Position numbers and translations under genes: made by a program
Notes under the pieces: generated by a model
What the model saw: the letters and a program-made list of their open reading frames with translations, nothing else
The model's database searches: none
What the model was told of the DNA's origin: nothing
NCBI RefSeq assembly: GCF_003113895.1
Contig: NZ_BDUD01000001.1
Span: 124,001-188,000 of the forward strand
Source of the DNA: Nostoc commune NIES-4072
GTDB taxonomy: Bacteria > Cyanobacteriota > Cyanobacteriia > Cyanobacteriales > Nostocaceae
DNA: 64,000 nucleotides
Reading direction: 5' to 3'
Shown here: positions 19,200-27,505 of the stretch, piece by piece
How positions within the stretch are numbered: the first letter of the stretch is position 1
Layout of the letters: each line of letters starts with the position of its first letter

Positions 19200-20069
19200 T
19201 TAAGCAGCACAAAAAATCGGGGCAGGTTTGGAACCCGCCCCGACATCTGATATACTGCGCCCAACGGCTGTTGCTACAGGCTTTAAACTATCAACTAAAT
19301 GCACCATATCTTCTAAAGAAAGTGCTTGACGAGCATCAGAAACAGATTTTTCTGGTTCTGGGTGACATTCAATAATTAATCCATCAGCACCGCAAGCGAT
19401 CGCAGCCCTAGCGACAGGTGCAACCAACTCTCGTTTTCCAACGGCATGGGAAGGATCTACAATCACAGGCAGGTGAGTTATTTGTTTGAGTGCTGCCACT
19501 GCCCCTAAATCTAGAACGTTACGGGTGTAATCATCGAAACTGCGGATACCTCTTTCGCACAACACCACATCAGCATTCCCGTGGCTGAGGATATATTCAG
19601 CAGCCATAACGAATTCTTCAATTGTCGCTGCTAAACCACGTTTAAGTAGTATTGGTTTACCAGCTTGTCCCAAAGCTTTGAGCAAGTCGAAGTTTTGCAT
19701 ATTGCGGCTACCAACTTGAAGCATATCAGCATGGGCGGCGACTACTTCAATTTGAGAAATTGACATAACTTCGGTGACAACTGGCATAAGGTAATGCGAT
19801 CGTATCCTTGCCAAAATTTCTAATCCTTCTTCTCCCATACCTTGGAAAGCATAGGGAGATGTGCGGGGTTTGTAGACACCGCCACGCAACCCTTGGACAG
19901 ATGCAGTAGATAGCATTTGGGCGACTATCTCCATTTGTTCTAGACTTTCAACAGTGCAGGGGCCGCCGATAATTACCAGTTCTTCGCTCCCGAAAGCGAC
20001 TTTTTTTGAGATTTTAACGATTGTTTGGTGGTTCAAATGAGATTGTGCGGCAAGTTTGGCGTTAATCAT
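19200..20069 (-). CDS. aroF: 3-deoxy-7-phosphoheptulonate (DAHP) synthase, type I-beta
   Basis: 289 residues. It condenses phosphoenolpyruvate and erythrose 4-phosphate, the first step of the shikimate pathway. Motifs: GGPCTVES with the metal-ligand cysteine at 38, KPRTSPYAFQG, DPSHAVGKRE, and ECHPEPEKSVSDARQAL. There is no N-terminal ferredoxin-like or chorismate-mutase regulatory domain, so no allosteric site is obvious. Instead, the 5' leader (20070-20420) looks like a transcription attenuator with an aromatic leader peptide. An AGGAG precedes the ATG (TTAGGAGAACGAAACC). The last 18 or so residues (SDVGAGSKPAPIFCAA) come from an inverted-repeat element fused to the end. Confidence 0.94.
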   Translation of the reverse strand: MINAKLAAQSHLNHQTIVKISKKVAFGSEELVIIGGPCTVESLEQMEIVAQMLSTASVQGLRGGVYKPRTSPYAFQGMGEEGLEILARIRSHYLMPVVTEVMSISQIEVVAAHADMLQVGSRNMQNFDLLKALGQAGKPILLKRGLAATIEEFVMAAEYILSHGNADVVLCERGIRSFDDYTRNVLDLGAVAALKQITHLPVIVDPSHAVGKRELVAPVARAAIACGADGLIIECHPEPEKSVSDARQALSLEDMVHLVDSLKPVATAVGRSISDVGAGSKPAPIFCAA

Positions 20070-20114
20070 GGTTTCGTTCTCCTAAAAATTGAGTATTGGG
20101 CACTATTTTGCGAT

Positions 20115-20149
20115 AAAAAAAAGCCCGAAACCTTTGAAGAGTTCCGGGC
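20115..20149 (-). terminator. Intrinsic terminator in the aroF leader, with competing antiterminator
   Basis: On the minus strand GCCCGGAAC (20149-20141) pairs with GTTTCGGGC (20131-20123), nine pairs, then eight T (20122-20115). The 5' arm contains CCCGGAA, which is exactly complementary to TTCCGGG at 20187-20181. That segment is the last codons of the leader peptide, so the two pairings exclude each other. This is the layout of a ribosome-controlled attenuator: a ribosome finishing the peptide masks TTCCGGG and allows termination, while a ribosome stalled at the aromatic codons leaves it free. Confidence 0.85.
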
Positions 20150-20177
20150 GCGTTCTGAATCATCGACATGACGCTAT

Positions 20178-20240
20178 TTACCCGGAATTTAGTCTGGGCC
20201 AAAAGTAAAAGCCATAAAACCAGCTATTTAAATAAGTCAT
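20178..20240 (-). CDS. Aromatic-rich leader peptide of aroF (20 aa)
   Basis: ATG at 20240 and TAA at 20180-20178. The peptide is MTYLNSWFYGFYFWPRLNSG: three Tyr, three Phe and two Trp within residues 3-14. AAGGAG (20258-20253) provides a ribosome binding site. It sits between the probable promoter (20457-20429) and the leader terminator (20149-20115) of a DAHP synthase gene, whose end products are exactly these three amino acids. Known leader peptides of amino-acid operons have this composition and position. No annotation is likely to include it because of its size. Confidence 0.85.
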   Translation of the reverse strand: MTYLNSWFYGFYFWPRLNSG

Positions 20241-20262
20241 GACGATGAAATTCTCCTTAAAA

Positions 20263-20343
20263 CAACAAAAACCGCAGAGTTCGCTCTGCGGTTCACCGGG
20301 GGGTTTCCGTTAGGAAACTCAATTCACTCCCTGTGAACCACCC
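20263..20343 (-). ncRNA. Structured leader RNA with its own terminator-like hairpin
   Basis: Upstream of the leader peptide, the minus strand contains GGTTCAC (20341-20335) pairing with GTGAACC (20298-20292), enclosing GTTTCC-TAAC-GGAAAC. Directly after comes ACCGCAGAG-CGAA-CTCTGCGGT with a T-rich tail (TTTTTGTTGTTTT). The first outer stem and the second hairpin share the ACC bases, so they compete. It could be a separate small RNA, a ligand-sensing element or a first regulatory terminator. I could not match it to a known riboswitch. Confidence 0.55.
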
Positions 20344-20428
20344 TAAACCAAAAATAAAAGTAGGAATTTGTGTGAAGCATTTGTGGGGCTTTTGCTAGAA
20401 AACTTAATAAATATGCCTATTTAAAGTA

Positions 20429-20457
20429 ACATTAACAGGAACACTAGGCGGTGTCAA
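20429..20457 (-). promoter_or_regulatory. Probable promoter of the aroF leader transcript
   Basis: TTGACA (20457-20452), 17-base spacer, TAATGT (20434-20429). The -35 box is perfect and the spacing optimal; the -10 box is weak. It would start a transcript near 20420, about 350 bases before aroF. Confidence 0.5.
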
Positions 20458-20964
20458 GACCCCCCACAAACTATAAAAAAAGCGATAGACTCAGTACAAA
20501 TGTGGGAGTAAAGACTAGTAACGCTTGGCAAAATTCAAAATCACGCCCTGTTCTGATTGTGTAGTGAAGTGAAGTGCTAGTTGCTTGTTTGCGTAGATAA
20601 AGAAAGCTGCTTGTTATTAGATATCACTCTAGTTAATAAGTTTACAAATTATTGTTGTGTCATGACTAATGGGTAGTGTAGATGATCAAAAATCAATGGT
20701 AAAAAATCTAAAAATTCAGAATCTGGCGATTCTCTAAAAGAAGAGAATACAGCAAAATCAAGGTCATCAGAGAGAACTCTAAAGGGTGACTTCCGTCTCT
20801 GAGAAGTTTAAAAAGCCAGGATTGAGAAGTTAAAATATATAATTCTCCTGACTTGTCACCTCAACTTGCGAAAGCTTATTACAGACAATTGACGATCGCC
20901 ATACATTTTTCTTACCTAAGTCCTCATTGACCAGATCAACTTTTTAGGATCATTCAGTTTGATT
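20458..20964. other. Intergenic, 0.5 kb, divergent between aroF and 20965
   Basis: AT rich, with no reading frame of note. It contains the upstream part of the aroF promoter and, near its right end, presumably the promoter of the next gene. Confidence 0.5.
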
Positions 20965-21459
20965 ATGCCCAGTTCCAAAATCTTAGCCCAATCTTTCGAC
21001 TATTATGGAGTTTACCCCTGCCCAGTCTGTCGGATAGGTAAGATTTCTCACATGCCAATGATGGAAGCTATGGCTTGTGACTTTTGCCAAGAGATTTTTA
21101 CAGTCAACTTAGAACTAGAGCAAATCAAGATGCCTTCTAGACAACCACCCTTAATTTGGCGTTGGAATGGGTTTAGTTGGACAGAAGGCCAGTTGGAAGG
21201 CGTGGAATTAGGTTGGGGTTATGGACTAGCAGCAGCAATTTTTGTAATTCTTCCCACTTCTTTAATTGGCATAGTAGCTTACTATTTCCCTGCTAATCTT
21301 AAGGAACCCATTACTTGGACACCATATATTTGGACGATATTAACTTTCTTATCACATTTATCAATTATTGTTTGGATTGTGATTGAAATTTATCAAATTC
21401 CAGTTGCAGCATATTTGAGAGCGATCGCTCGATGGAGAAATGGGGAGATGGGGAGATGA
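20965..21459 (+). CDS. Membrane protein with N-terminal zinc-ribbon-like motif
   Basis: ATG at 20965 is preferred to an in-frame TTG two codons upstream. About 164 residues. CPVCRIGKISHMPMMEAMACDFC has two CxxC pairs suggesting a small zinc ribbon (about 17-41), followed by a W-rich stretch and two transmembrane helices (about 80-103 and 115-140). Function unknown; similar short proteins are found in cyanobacteria. The final residues (RWRNGEMGR) coincide with a genome low-complexity repeat (ATGGGGAGATGGGGAGATGA), so the original C-terminus may have been altered. Confidence 0.75.
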   Translation: MPSSKILAQSFDYYGVYPCPVCRIGKISHMPMMEAMACDFCQEIFTVNLELEQIKMPSRQPPLIWRWNGFSWTEGQLEGVELGWGYGLAAAIFVILPTSLIGIVAYYFPANLKEPITWTPYIWTILTFLSHLSIIVWIVIEIYQIPVAAYLRAIARWRNGEMGR

Positions 21460-21632
21460 GGAAGTGGCAAAAGAGGAGCAGGGGGAGCAGGGGAGGCAGG
21501 GGAAGATGAGGGAGCGGGAGAAACTAATGCCCTATGCCTAATGACTAATGACTAATGACTAATGACATAATGATGCAGCGAATAAATGGCTCCATCACTC
21601 ATAATTAAGTTGATTGTCCACCAAAATATCGT

Positions 21633-22331
21633 ATGAGCGATCTGGAGCACTACTATAGAGTTTTGGAATTAGAGCCTGGGGCAACACTTGAAGAAGTGAA
21701 CCAGGCTTACAAAGATTTAGTCTTTGTTTGGCATCCCGATCGCATTCCTAAAGACAATCTCCGTTTACAGCAGAAAGCACAAGACAAGCTGAAAGCCATA
21801 AATGAAGCTCGTGAAAAGTTGCGCTCTCTAAAAACCAAACATCAAACCACACATCACTCACCACCACCTCAACAGGAAAAACGATCTCAAACAACCCAGA
21901 AACCATACTCACCGCCACCTCAACAAGAAAAACCATCTCAAACAACCCACAAACCACCAAAGCAAAACTCAGACTTGAGTGGTAAAGACTACAGTCGGGC
22001 AAATTTGAGCAATAAAGACTTATCTGGCAGAAATCTGAGTTATGCCAATTTGAGCGGTGCTAATCTCAGCGATACTTTTATGCACAAAGTCAACCTCAGA
22101 GGGGCGAATTTATCTGAAGCAAATTTATTTCGGGCAAACCTACTTTTAGCGGATCTTAGAGAGGCGAATTTACGCGCCGCTAATCTGATTGGAGCGGATC
22201 TCAGTGGGGCTGACTTGCGAGGGGCCGACTTAACAGGAGCGCGGATTCGTTCTGGTGAGCGCCTTTTAGTTAAACTAGTTGGTACTAACTTAGCAGGGGC
22301 AATTATGCCTGATGGTTCAATTTATCAATAG
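21633..22331 (+). CDS. J-domain protein with C-terminal pentapeptide repeats
   Basis: 232 residues. Residues 1-65 form a DnaJ domain with the HPD tripeptide at 34-36, so it can probably stimulate an Hsp70/DnaK. Residues about 68-113 are a Pro/Gln/Thr linker containing a duplicated SPPPQQEKPSQTT-like unit. Residues about 114-228 are pentapeptide repeats (ANLSN, ADLRE, ADLSG and so on) forming a right-handed beta helix. The architecture is typical of cyanobacteria; the client is unknown. The start codon has no clear Shine-Dalgarno sequence. Just upstream is a TAATGAC heptamer run. Confidence 0.9.
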   Translation: MSDLEHYYRVLELEPGATLEEVNQAYKDLVFVWHPDRIPKDNLRLQQKAQDKLKAINEAREKLRSLKTKHQTTHHSPPPQQEKRSQTTQKPYSPPPQQEKPSQTTHKPPKQNSDLSGKDYSRANLSNKDLSGRNLSYANLSGANLSDTFMHKVNLRGANLSEANLFRANLLLADLREANLRAANLIGADLSGADLRGADLTGARIRSGERLLVKLVGTNLAGAIMPDGSIYQ

Positions 22332-22375
22332 CTGAGGCTGCGCTACGAAAAAGCAATCAAGCAGTTATTGTTTGG

Positions 22376-23347
22376 ATGCAACAGATGATAGTGGCACAGC
22401 GTTGCTGTGCCCTTACAAGTGATCTGTATTCCAGATCCCTACAACCTGCCTGTAAAATTGAATATGATACCTCAAGGCTTTTAGGCACTGTGAACTTTTT
22501 TATTGGTTGTGCTGTTTGGGCATATAAAGGTTGGGCGGACGAACTCTATCCCCAAGGCACTCGTACTGCCGATTTTCTGCATCTCTACAGTCGTCGCTTC
22601 ACCACTGTAGAAGGTAACACCACCTTTTATGCCGTGCCTAACCAAGAAACTGTAACCCGTTGGGCTGCCGAAACACCAGCAGGTTTTGAATTCTGTCTGA
22701 AACTACCGCGAGATATTACCCATCAAGGATTGCTGAAACCTTATATTCCGGCTGCATTAAAATTTCTGGAAGGGATGCGTCCTTTAGGTAAGCGTCTTGG
22801 CCCGATATTTGCCCAGTTACCACCCAGTTATGCACCTACATTGCTTGACGATTTGACCAACTTTCTGGAAGCTTGGCCACGTACAGAAACACCCCTAGCG
22901 TTAGAAGTTCGGCATCCCGACTGGTTCAGAGAACCCCATGCAAGTAATTTGACGACACTTTTAAAAAGGCTCGGTGTGGGACGGGTATTGTTAGACTCGC
23001 GCCCCATTTACACTGGAGATGATGACCCTCAGTTGCAATCGGAACGGCGTAAACCTAAATTACCGTTGCAATTGAGTGTGACAGCACCTTTTACTCTAAT
23101 TCGATTTATTTCTCATCCAAATTTATCAGTGAATCAGCCGTTTATGGAAGAGTGGGTGAGGCAGATTCAGCAATGGTTGCAAATGGGAGTGCGAATTTAT
23201 TTCTTTGTTCATTGTCCAATAGAAGCGCGATCGCCTAGCACAGCCCGTCACTTCCAACAGCTATTGGAACAGAGTCACACACCAGTTCCACCCCTACCTT
23301 GGAATAACCTTGAGCATCCCCCTAATCAACTCAGTTTATGGTCTTGA
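22376..23347 (+). CDS. DUF72 (YecE-like) TIM-barrel protein
   Basis: 323 residues. Family features: FFIGCAVWAYKGWADELYPQGT, a FTTVEGNTTFYAVP strand, PAGFEFCLKLPRDITH, GPIFAQLPPSY, and ALEVRHPDWF. The fold is a TIM barrel; the biochemical role is unknown. The first 35-40 residues look unlike the family and coincide with a repeat-like stretch (GGCACAGCG TTGCTGTGCC palindrome), so translation may really begin at a GTG near 22490 (VNFFIGCAVW). Confidence 0.88.
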   Translation: MQQMIVAQRCCALTSDLYSRSLQPACKIEYDTSRLLGTVNFFIGCAVWAYKGWADELYPQGTRTADFLHLYSRRFTTVEGNTTFYAVPNQETVTRWAAETPAGFEFCLKLPRDITHQGLLKPYIPAALKFLEGMRPLGKRLGPIFAQLPPSYAPTLLDDLTNFLEAWPRTETPLALEVRHPDWFREPHASNLTTLLKRLGVGRVLLDSRPIYTGDDDPQLQSERRKPKLPLQLSVTAPFTLIRFISHPNLSVNQPFMEEWVRQIQQWLQMGVRIYFFVHCPIEARSPSTARHFQQLLEQSHTPVPPLPWNNLEHPPNQLSLWS

Positions 23348-23644
23348 AAAGCAGGACGTAAGGAGTAGGGTAACTAAGCCCACAGAATGAGATTTCTAAT
23401 TTTTTAACTTTTACAAAATATTTCATGTTTAGTAATAAAAAAAGAGCGATAATTAGTGTTACGATACTTTCTTGTTAAAGCTTGATATTCCTTTTTGCTT
23501 GACAAAAGGTGTAATAGCCCTCTTGGTTAAATGGCAATGAGGCTTTAGGTGATACATAAGTATATTTAACAGAAAAGCATTGAATTTTGATGTAAATGTG
23601 ATTTAAGCGAATTTTTTGAGACAGTTACACCAAAGGAGGTTGAA

Positions 23645-24085
23645 ATGAGTCGTCTTCTTTATGAAAATTCAGTCTCTTACAAAGGATATCTCATCATTCC
23701 ATTTGTGTTTGGGAAACTTGATAATTACGAAATTTATTCGTATAAATTGCTATCAGAGGTTGGGCACACAAGCCAATTTCATAAAGCAGAAAATCCAGCA
23801 GGAATCTATGGAAGTAACGTTAGTAATATCATTGATATTGCTAAAGAACATATTGATAAAAATTCAGAGTTTGTTAGCCGGAAAGATAATTTTAAATCTC
23901 GCTACATTTCCCGAAACAATTTGATAATTATTTCCCAAGAAGGTGACAAATATTTTTATGACCATTATCCACCAGAGTTATTGAATAATATTGCAGCTCC
24001 AAAATTATTCCAATCCGAATATGAATGTTTGAGTTGGATTAAGCAAGGGCTGAATGGGGAACATGTGCGGCAAAGAGCTATTTGA
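23645..24085 (+). CDS. Hypothetical protein (146 aa)
   Basis: A strong AAAGGAGG ribosome binding site stands before the ATG, so it is a real gene. The product is soluble, with no membrane segment or signal peptide, and many Tyr, Asn and Lys. I recognise no domain. Composition is more AT rich than the neighbouring genes, a possible sign of later acquisition. Confidence 0.7.
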   Translation: MSRLLYENSVSYKGYLIIPFVFGKLDNYEIYSYKLLSEVGHTSQFHKAENPAGIYGSNVSNIIDIAKEHIDKNSEFVSRKDNFKSRYISRNNLIIISQEGDKYFYDHYPPELLNNIAAPKLFQSEYECLSWIKQGLNGEHVRQRAI

Positions 24086-24490
24086 ATAAGGTAGGAGTTA
24101 GCCCTTAAAACAAGCTTTATTCTGGTTTTAAGAATTAACTTCTGTACCTAACTAAGTTAAAATATGCTATGGATTGTCCATTTGTGCCAGAAGCAGCACG
24201 AGCCGAAGTTATTCGCCCACACGTTGGCAATTAAGTTTTATGCTGCTGCGATCGCTATCTCAATTGCAGTTGTTCAGCCTTGGTTTTCGCTCTATTAAAC
24301 TGGGATATTGTAGCTAAATTCATACGGTTGGTAGTATGTATGAGCGATCGGGGGGCATTAAATATTGCTTTCTCCCATTCCCGTACTCCCCATTCCCTAT
24401 TCCCTTTAATTTTTATTTGCTCTAGACTCGACCTTAACGCACCTTTATCCGATCATGAAGAATGATTAAGAAAAACGAGTATAGACAAAT
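24086..24490. other. Intergenic, 0.4 kb
   Basis: A 44-codon frame at 24164-24298 (MLWIVHLCQKQ...) and a 61-codon frame at 24280-24465 lack ribosome binding sites; the latter crosses a CCCATTCCCGTACTCCCCATTCCC low-complexity repeat. I call neither. The stretch may be decayed coding DNA. Confidence 0.5.
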
Positions 24491-25759
24491 ATGATAAAAA
24501 TGCTAGCTGAAAACTTGATTGGAATTGACACAAGATTACAAATTAATTGGGTTTGGCTAAATGCCAGCTTGCAGTTTGTTAGTTGGGGACTTTTTTCACT
24601 TTTACTCGCTGAGGTCTTGAGAGACAGTTACCATGCTTTGTGTCACCAAGTCAATTGGCTTGCTAAATGGCACAACAAGCACCACATGGCTTATCGCCGT
24701 GATTTATCAATAGTTTCCCTGAAAGTTTACCAAGAATCCCAACTCTATCACGACATTTTAGAGTCGAGTCTACTGCTAGTGGTATTGGTAGTCATTGCCT
24801 TAATTGTCCAGCATAAGGGGTTATGGCTGGGAGTAGCTTATGGTTGCACCTTCTTGTATGGCGCGTCTGTACGATATTTCCAGGGAAAAATTGATACAGA
24901 CTACAACCACCTACCCGGCCCTTTAGAGACAATACCATCCATTTGGTGGGTGAATCGGACTTACCATTGGCGGCATCATTTTGATGATGTCAACGCTTAC
25001 TACAGTGGTGTTTTTCCCCTAGTGGATAAAATTCTTGGTACAGGACTGTCTCTTAAAGGTAAAACCATCGCTTTAACCGGAGCATCAGGAGCGTTGGGAC
25101 AAGCATTAGCGGCTGAACTTGTAAAGAATAATGCTAAAGTCGTGGCATTAACCACTAATCCAGAAAAACTAGTAGAGCAAGTTGGGGTGAAGGTGGTTCC
25201 TTGGCAGTTGGGTAATGAAGCCAATTTAAGAGATAGTTTAGAGAAAGTAGATATTTTAATTATCAACCACGGAATCAATGTCTACGCCAGCCGCACATCG
25301 GAGGCTATCAATACCTCATACGAGGTGAATACCTTTTCAGCATTGCGGTTGATGGATATATTTTTGACAACTGTAACAGGCCCACAAGCAAAAGCAACCA
25401 AGGAAATCTGGGTGAATACTTCTGAGGCTGAGGTTTCTCCAGCACTGAGTCCGCTTTATGAACTCAGCAAAAGAGCGTTAGGAGATATTGTTACCCTGAA
25501 GCGTTTGGACGGGGATTGTGTAATTCGCAAGCTAATTCTTGGCCCATTTAAGAGTCAACTGAATCCTTATGGAGTGATGTCTGCACAGCAAGTTGCTCGT
25601 GCTATCTTGTTTTTCGCTCGACGAGACTTCCGAAATATTATTGTGGCAATAAATCCTCTCACCTATCTGCTATTTCCCTTAAAAGAAACCAGTGCGTCGC
25701 TATACTATCGAGTCTTCAGCCGCACAGCGAAAAGTGAACAGGAGTTACGCAAACAATAG
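24491..25759 (+). CDS. Bifunctional sterol desaturase/short-chain dehydrogenase
   Basis: 422 residues in two parts. Residues about 25-180 are a fatty-acid-hydroxylase/sterol-desaturase domain with membrane helices and His clusters (SYHALCH, HNKHH, HWRHHF) that bind a di-iron centre. Residues about 185-400 are a Rossmann short-chain dehydrogenase with TGASGALG and a YELSK catalytic pair near residue 325. This fusion is a conserved cyanobacterial protein; it probably modifies a lipid in membranes, substrate unknown. It is a single gene on its own strand block. Confidence 0.9.
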   Translation: MIKMLAENLIGIDTRLQINWVWLNASLQFVSWGLFSLLLAEVLRDSYHALCHQVNWLAKWHNKHHMAYRRDLSIVSLKVYQESQLYHDILESSLLLVVLVVIALIVQHKGLWLGVAYGCTFLYGASVRYFQGKIDTDYNHLPGPLETIPSIWWVNRTYHWRHHFDDVNAYYSGVFPLVDKILGTGLSLKGKTIALTGASGALGQALAAELVKNNAKVVALTTNPEKLVEQVGVKVVPWQLGNEANLRDSLEKVDILIINHGINVYASRTSEAINTSYEVNTFSALRLMDIFLTTVTGPQAKATKEIWVNTSEAEVSPALSPLYELSKRALGDIVTLKRLDGDCVIRKLILGPFKSQLNPYGVMSAQQVARAILFFARRDFRNIIVAINPLTYLLFPLKETSASLYYRVFSRTAKSEQELRKQ

Positions 25760-25934
25760 CCGAAACCCTCATTTTCACGTAGGGGCAGTTTATGAATTGC
25801 CCTTGCGTAGGCGTAGTTTGTCACAGGCGATCGCTCCGAGTGAGTGCTGATTATTTAATATTGAAAAAAGCCTATGATTATGCACTTTTAAACTGGTAAA
25901 GCTATTTTGTACTAGATTTTGAGCAATTATTGCC

Positions 25935-26321
25935 CTAACATAAAATACTGATCAAGTAAGAACGAATTGCTTGGTCTACAGTTACAATTGTTAAATTATG
26001 TTGTAAAGCTTGACAAATCAGCATTCTATCAAAAGGATCGCGATGTAATAATGGTAAATTCAAGAGTTGAGCAACACTTCCTTCATCTAGGTTAAGACTA
26101 CTGATTAAATGCTGCTGACGCTGTTTGATAAGGTAGATTTCAGGTGATTCTGGTAATGGTAATTTACGTAATTGATATTTAATAGTTGCTTCCCAAACTG
26201 AAACGCAACTTAAATATACGTCGTTATTTAAATCACGAATGCTATTTTGTAAATGAATTGGTAATTTCTGATCGCCACTAATAAACCATAAAAAAATATG
26301 GGTATCTAATAATAGTTTCAT
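25935..26321 (-). CDS. PIN-domain toxin (VapC family)
   Basis: 128 residues. The PIN core is complete: MKLLLDTHIFLW (first Asp), EATIKYQLRKL (Glu), HRDPFDRMLICQAL (Asp pair), and TVDQAIRSY (last Asp). It is expected to be a Mg-dependent RNase. It overlaps the antitoxin gene upstream by four bases (26318-26321). Closest in type to PIN toxins paired with Phd/YefM antitoxins. Confidence 0.92.
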   Translation of the reverse strand: MKLLLDTHIFLWFISGDQKLPIHLQNSIRDLNNDVYLSCVSVWEATIKYQLRKLPLPESPEIYLIKQRQQHLISSLNLDEGSVAQLLNLPLLHRDPFDRMLICQALQHNLTIVTVDQAIRSYLISILC

Positions 26322-26557
26322 TTACCCTCAAAACTATTCAAAATCTCTTCAGGTAATGGACTATCAAAATCATCAGGAACAATGAACTCCCCAGCACATA
26401 ACCCATAAGGTCTAATTTGTTGAGAAGTGGGTGAAACTGGTTTAATTTCTGCAATAGGTTTACCTGATTGCGTGATAATAATACTTTCTCCTGCTGCTAC
26501 TTGGCGAAGATAGCTAGTTAGATTTCGTTGGATTTCATCAAGTGTTACGGTTAACAT
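26318..26557 (-). CDS. Phd/YefM-type antitoxin
   Basis: 79 residues beginning MLTVTLDEIQRNLTSYLRQV, then AAGESIIITQSGKPIAEIKPV, the Phd/YefM DNA-binding fold. The C-terminal tail (GEFIVPDDFDSPLPEEIL) is the usual toxin-binding part. It is translationally coupled to the PIN toxin that follows and probably autoregulates the pair. Confidence 0.92.
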   Translation of the reverse strand: MLTVTLDEIQRNLTSYLRQVAAGESIIITQSGKPIAEIKPVSPTSQQIRPYGLCAGEFIVPDDFDSPLPEEILNSFEGK

Positions 26558-26784
26558 GATATGTGTCTGTAGGAATATTTATAGTATATCAAGTTAACAG
26601 TTTGAAGTTATGACAATGACTATTCCAAATTTAGCAGCAGCTTTTAATGATTAGACTCATAAAATACCGTTAACGAAGGATAAATCATAAATGATCCGCT
26701 ATACTAAAGATTAAGAAATTATTGGAAATCTACTAAAAACATCTATTAATTTTTATCAAAATAAACACGCAATCTTCTTATCAA

Positions 26785-27147
26785 TTATTTAAACATATAA
26801 TTTAATACCTTTATAGCATATTCTGTAAAAACTGTTTTATCAAAGTATTGCCATAGTAGCTTTAAGCTGCCGCCCTGACATTTTAGCTCACAAATCTTAT
26901 AAGCAGTATCACAATCAATTCCTACTGCCTCAAAAAGCTTAAATAGAGGATAATTAAAATGCCAGGCTAATCGTTTTACTACAGCAAGGTCTTCCTCTGA
27001 AACAGGATAGTATGTTCTGTTAAATGATTGTAAAATATACTCATAAGATTCTCCACAAGCTATCAACTGTCCAAAATCACCAATTAACCCATCAGGCAAG
27101 TTTGTTCTTTCTAAAGTTATACGTATGTAATCGTTAAAATCAGACAT
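26785..27147 (-). CDS. Hypothetical protein next to xisI
   Basis: The frame is open to 27207, but the first 20 codons overlap the end of xisI; the ATG at 27147 (MSDFNDYIRITLERTNLPDG) is preferred. 120 residues, mainly helical, soluble; no family recognised. It follows xisI by 25 bases on the same strand, so it probably belongs to the xisH-xisI transcript. Confidence 0.65.
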   Translation of the reverse strand: MSDFNDYIRITLERTNLPDGLIGDFGQLIACGESYEYILQSFNRTYYPVSEEDLAVVKRLAWHFNYPLFKLFEAVGIDCDTAYKICELKCQGGSLKLLWQYFDKTVFTEYAIKVLNYMFK

Positions 27148-27172
27148 AAAGTTTTTTGTTAAGTTAATTAAT

Positions 27173-27505
27173 CTAAACAGATGCAAAACCAGTAAACTGG
27201 CGAACATAAGGTGATCTAAAACCTAAAACAATATCTGTTGTCGGCACACCTAATTCTACTAATTGATCAGCTATTCCTTCTTCAGTAAAATCGCGTTGAA
27301 TCCAAATTTTATCATCCTTGATACTAATATGAATTGGGCATCCATACACTCTTTCTTCATCATGCCATCCCACATATACTAATAAATAGCGATCGCGTTC
27401 TGTATCAAAGACAATTTCGGTATTTTCTAAATCTTCCTGGGGTTGCTCATTTGCATATTTATAGATGATTTTTTTCACTAATTCCCGATAATCTAATTTT
27501 TCCAT
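27173..27505 (-). CDS. xisI: XisI-family protein (fdxN element excision controlling factor)
   Basis: 110 residues: MEKLDYRELVKKIIYKYAN, then DTERDRYLLVYVGWHDEERVYGCPIHISIKDDKIWIQRDFTEEGIADQLVELGVP, the complete XisI pattern, ending VLGFRSPYVRQFTGFASV. In Anabaena XisI works with XisH and XisF in excision of the fdxN element, yet XisH/XisI pairs are far more widespread than that element and may have another role. The ATG overlaps the end of the original xisH frame. No fdxN element or xisF is in this window. Confidence 0.92.
   Translation of the reverse strand: MEKLDYRELVKKIIYKYANEQPQEDLENTEIVFDTERDRYLLVYVGWHDEERVYGCPIHISIKDDKIWIQRDFTEEGIADQLVELGVPTTDIVLGFRSPYVRQFTGFASV

Noticed and set aside
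20263..20343. Glutamine (glnA or downstream-peptide) riboswitch, or Yfr2-type small RNA, upstream of aroF
   Set aside because: The conserved core bases that I remember for these families are not present, so I leave the element unnamed.
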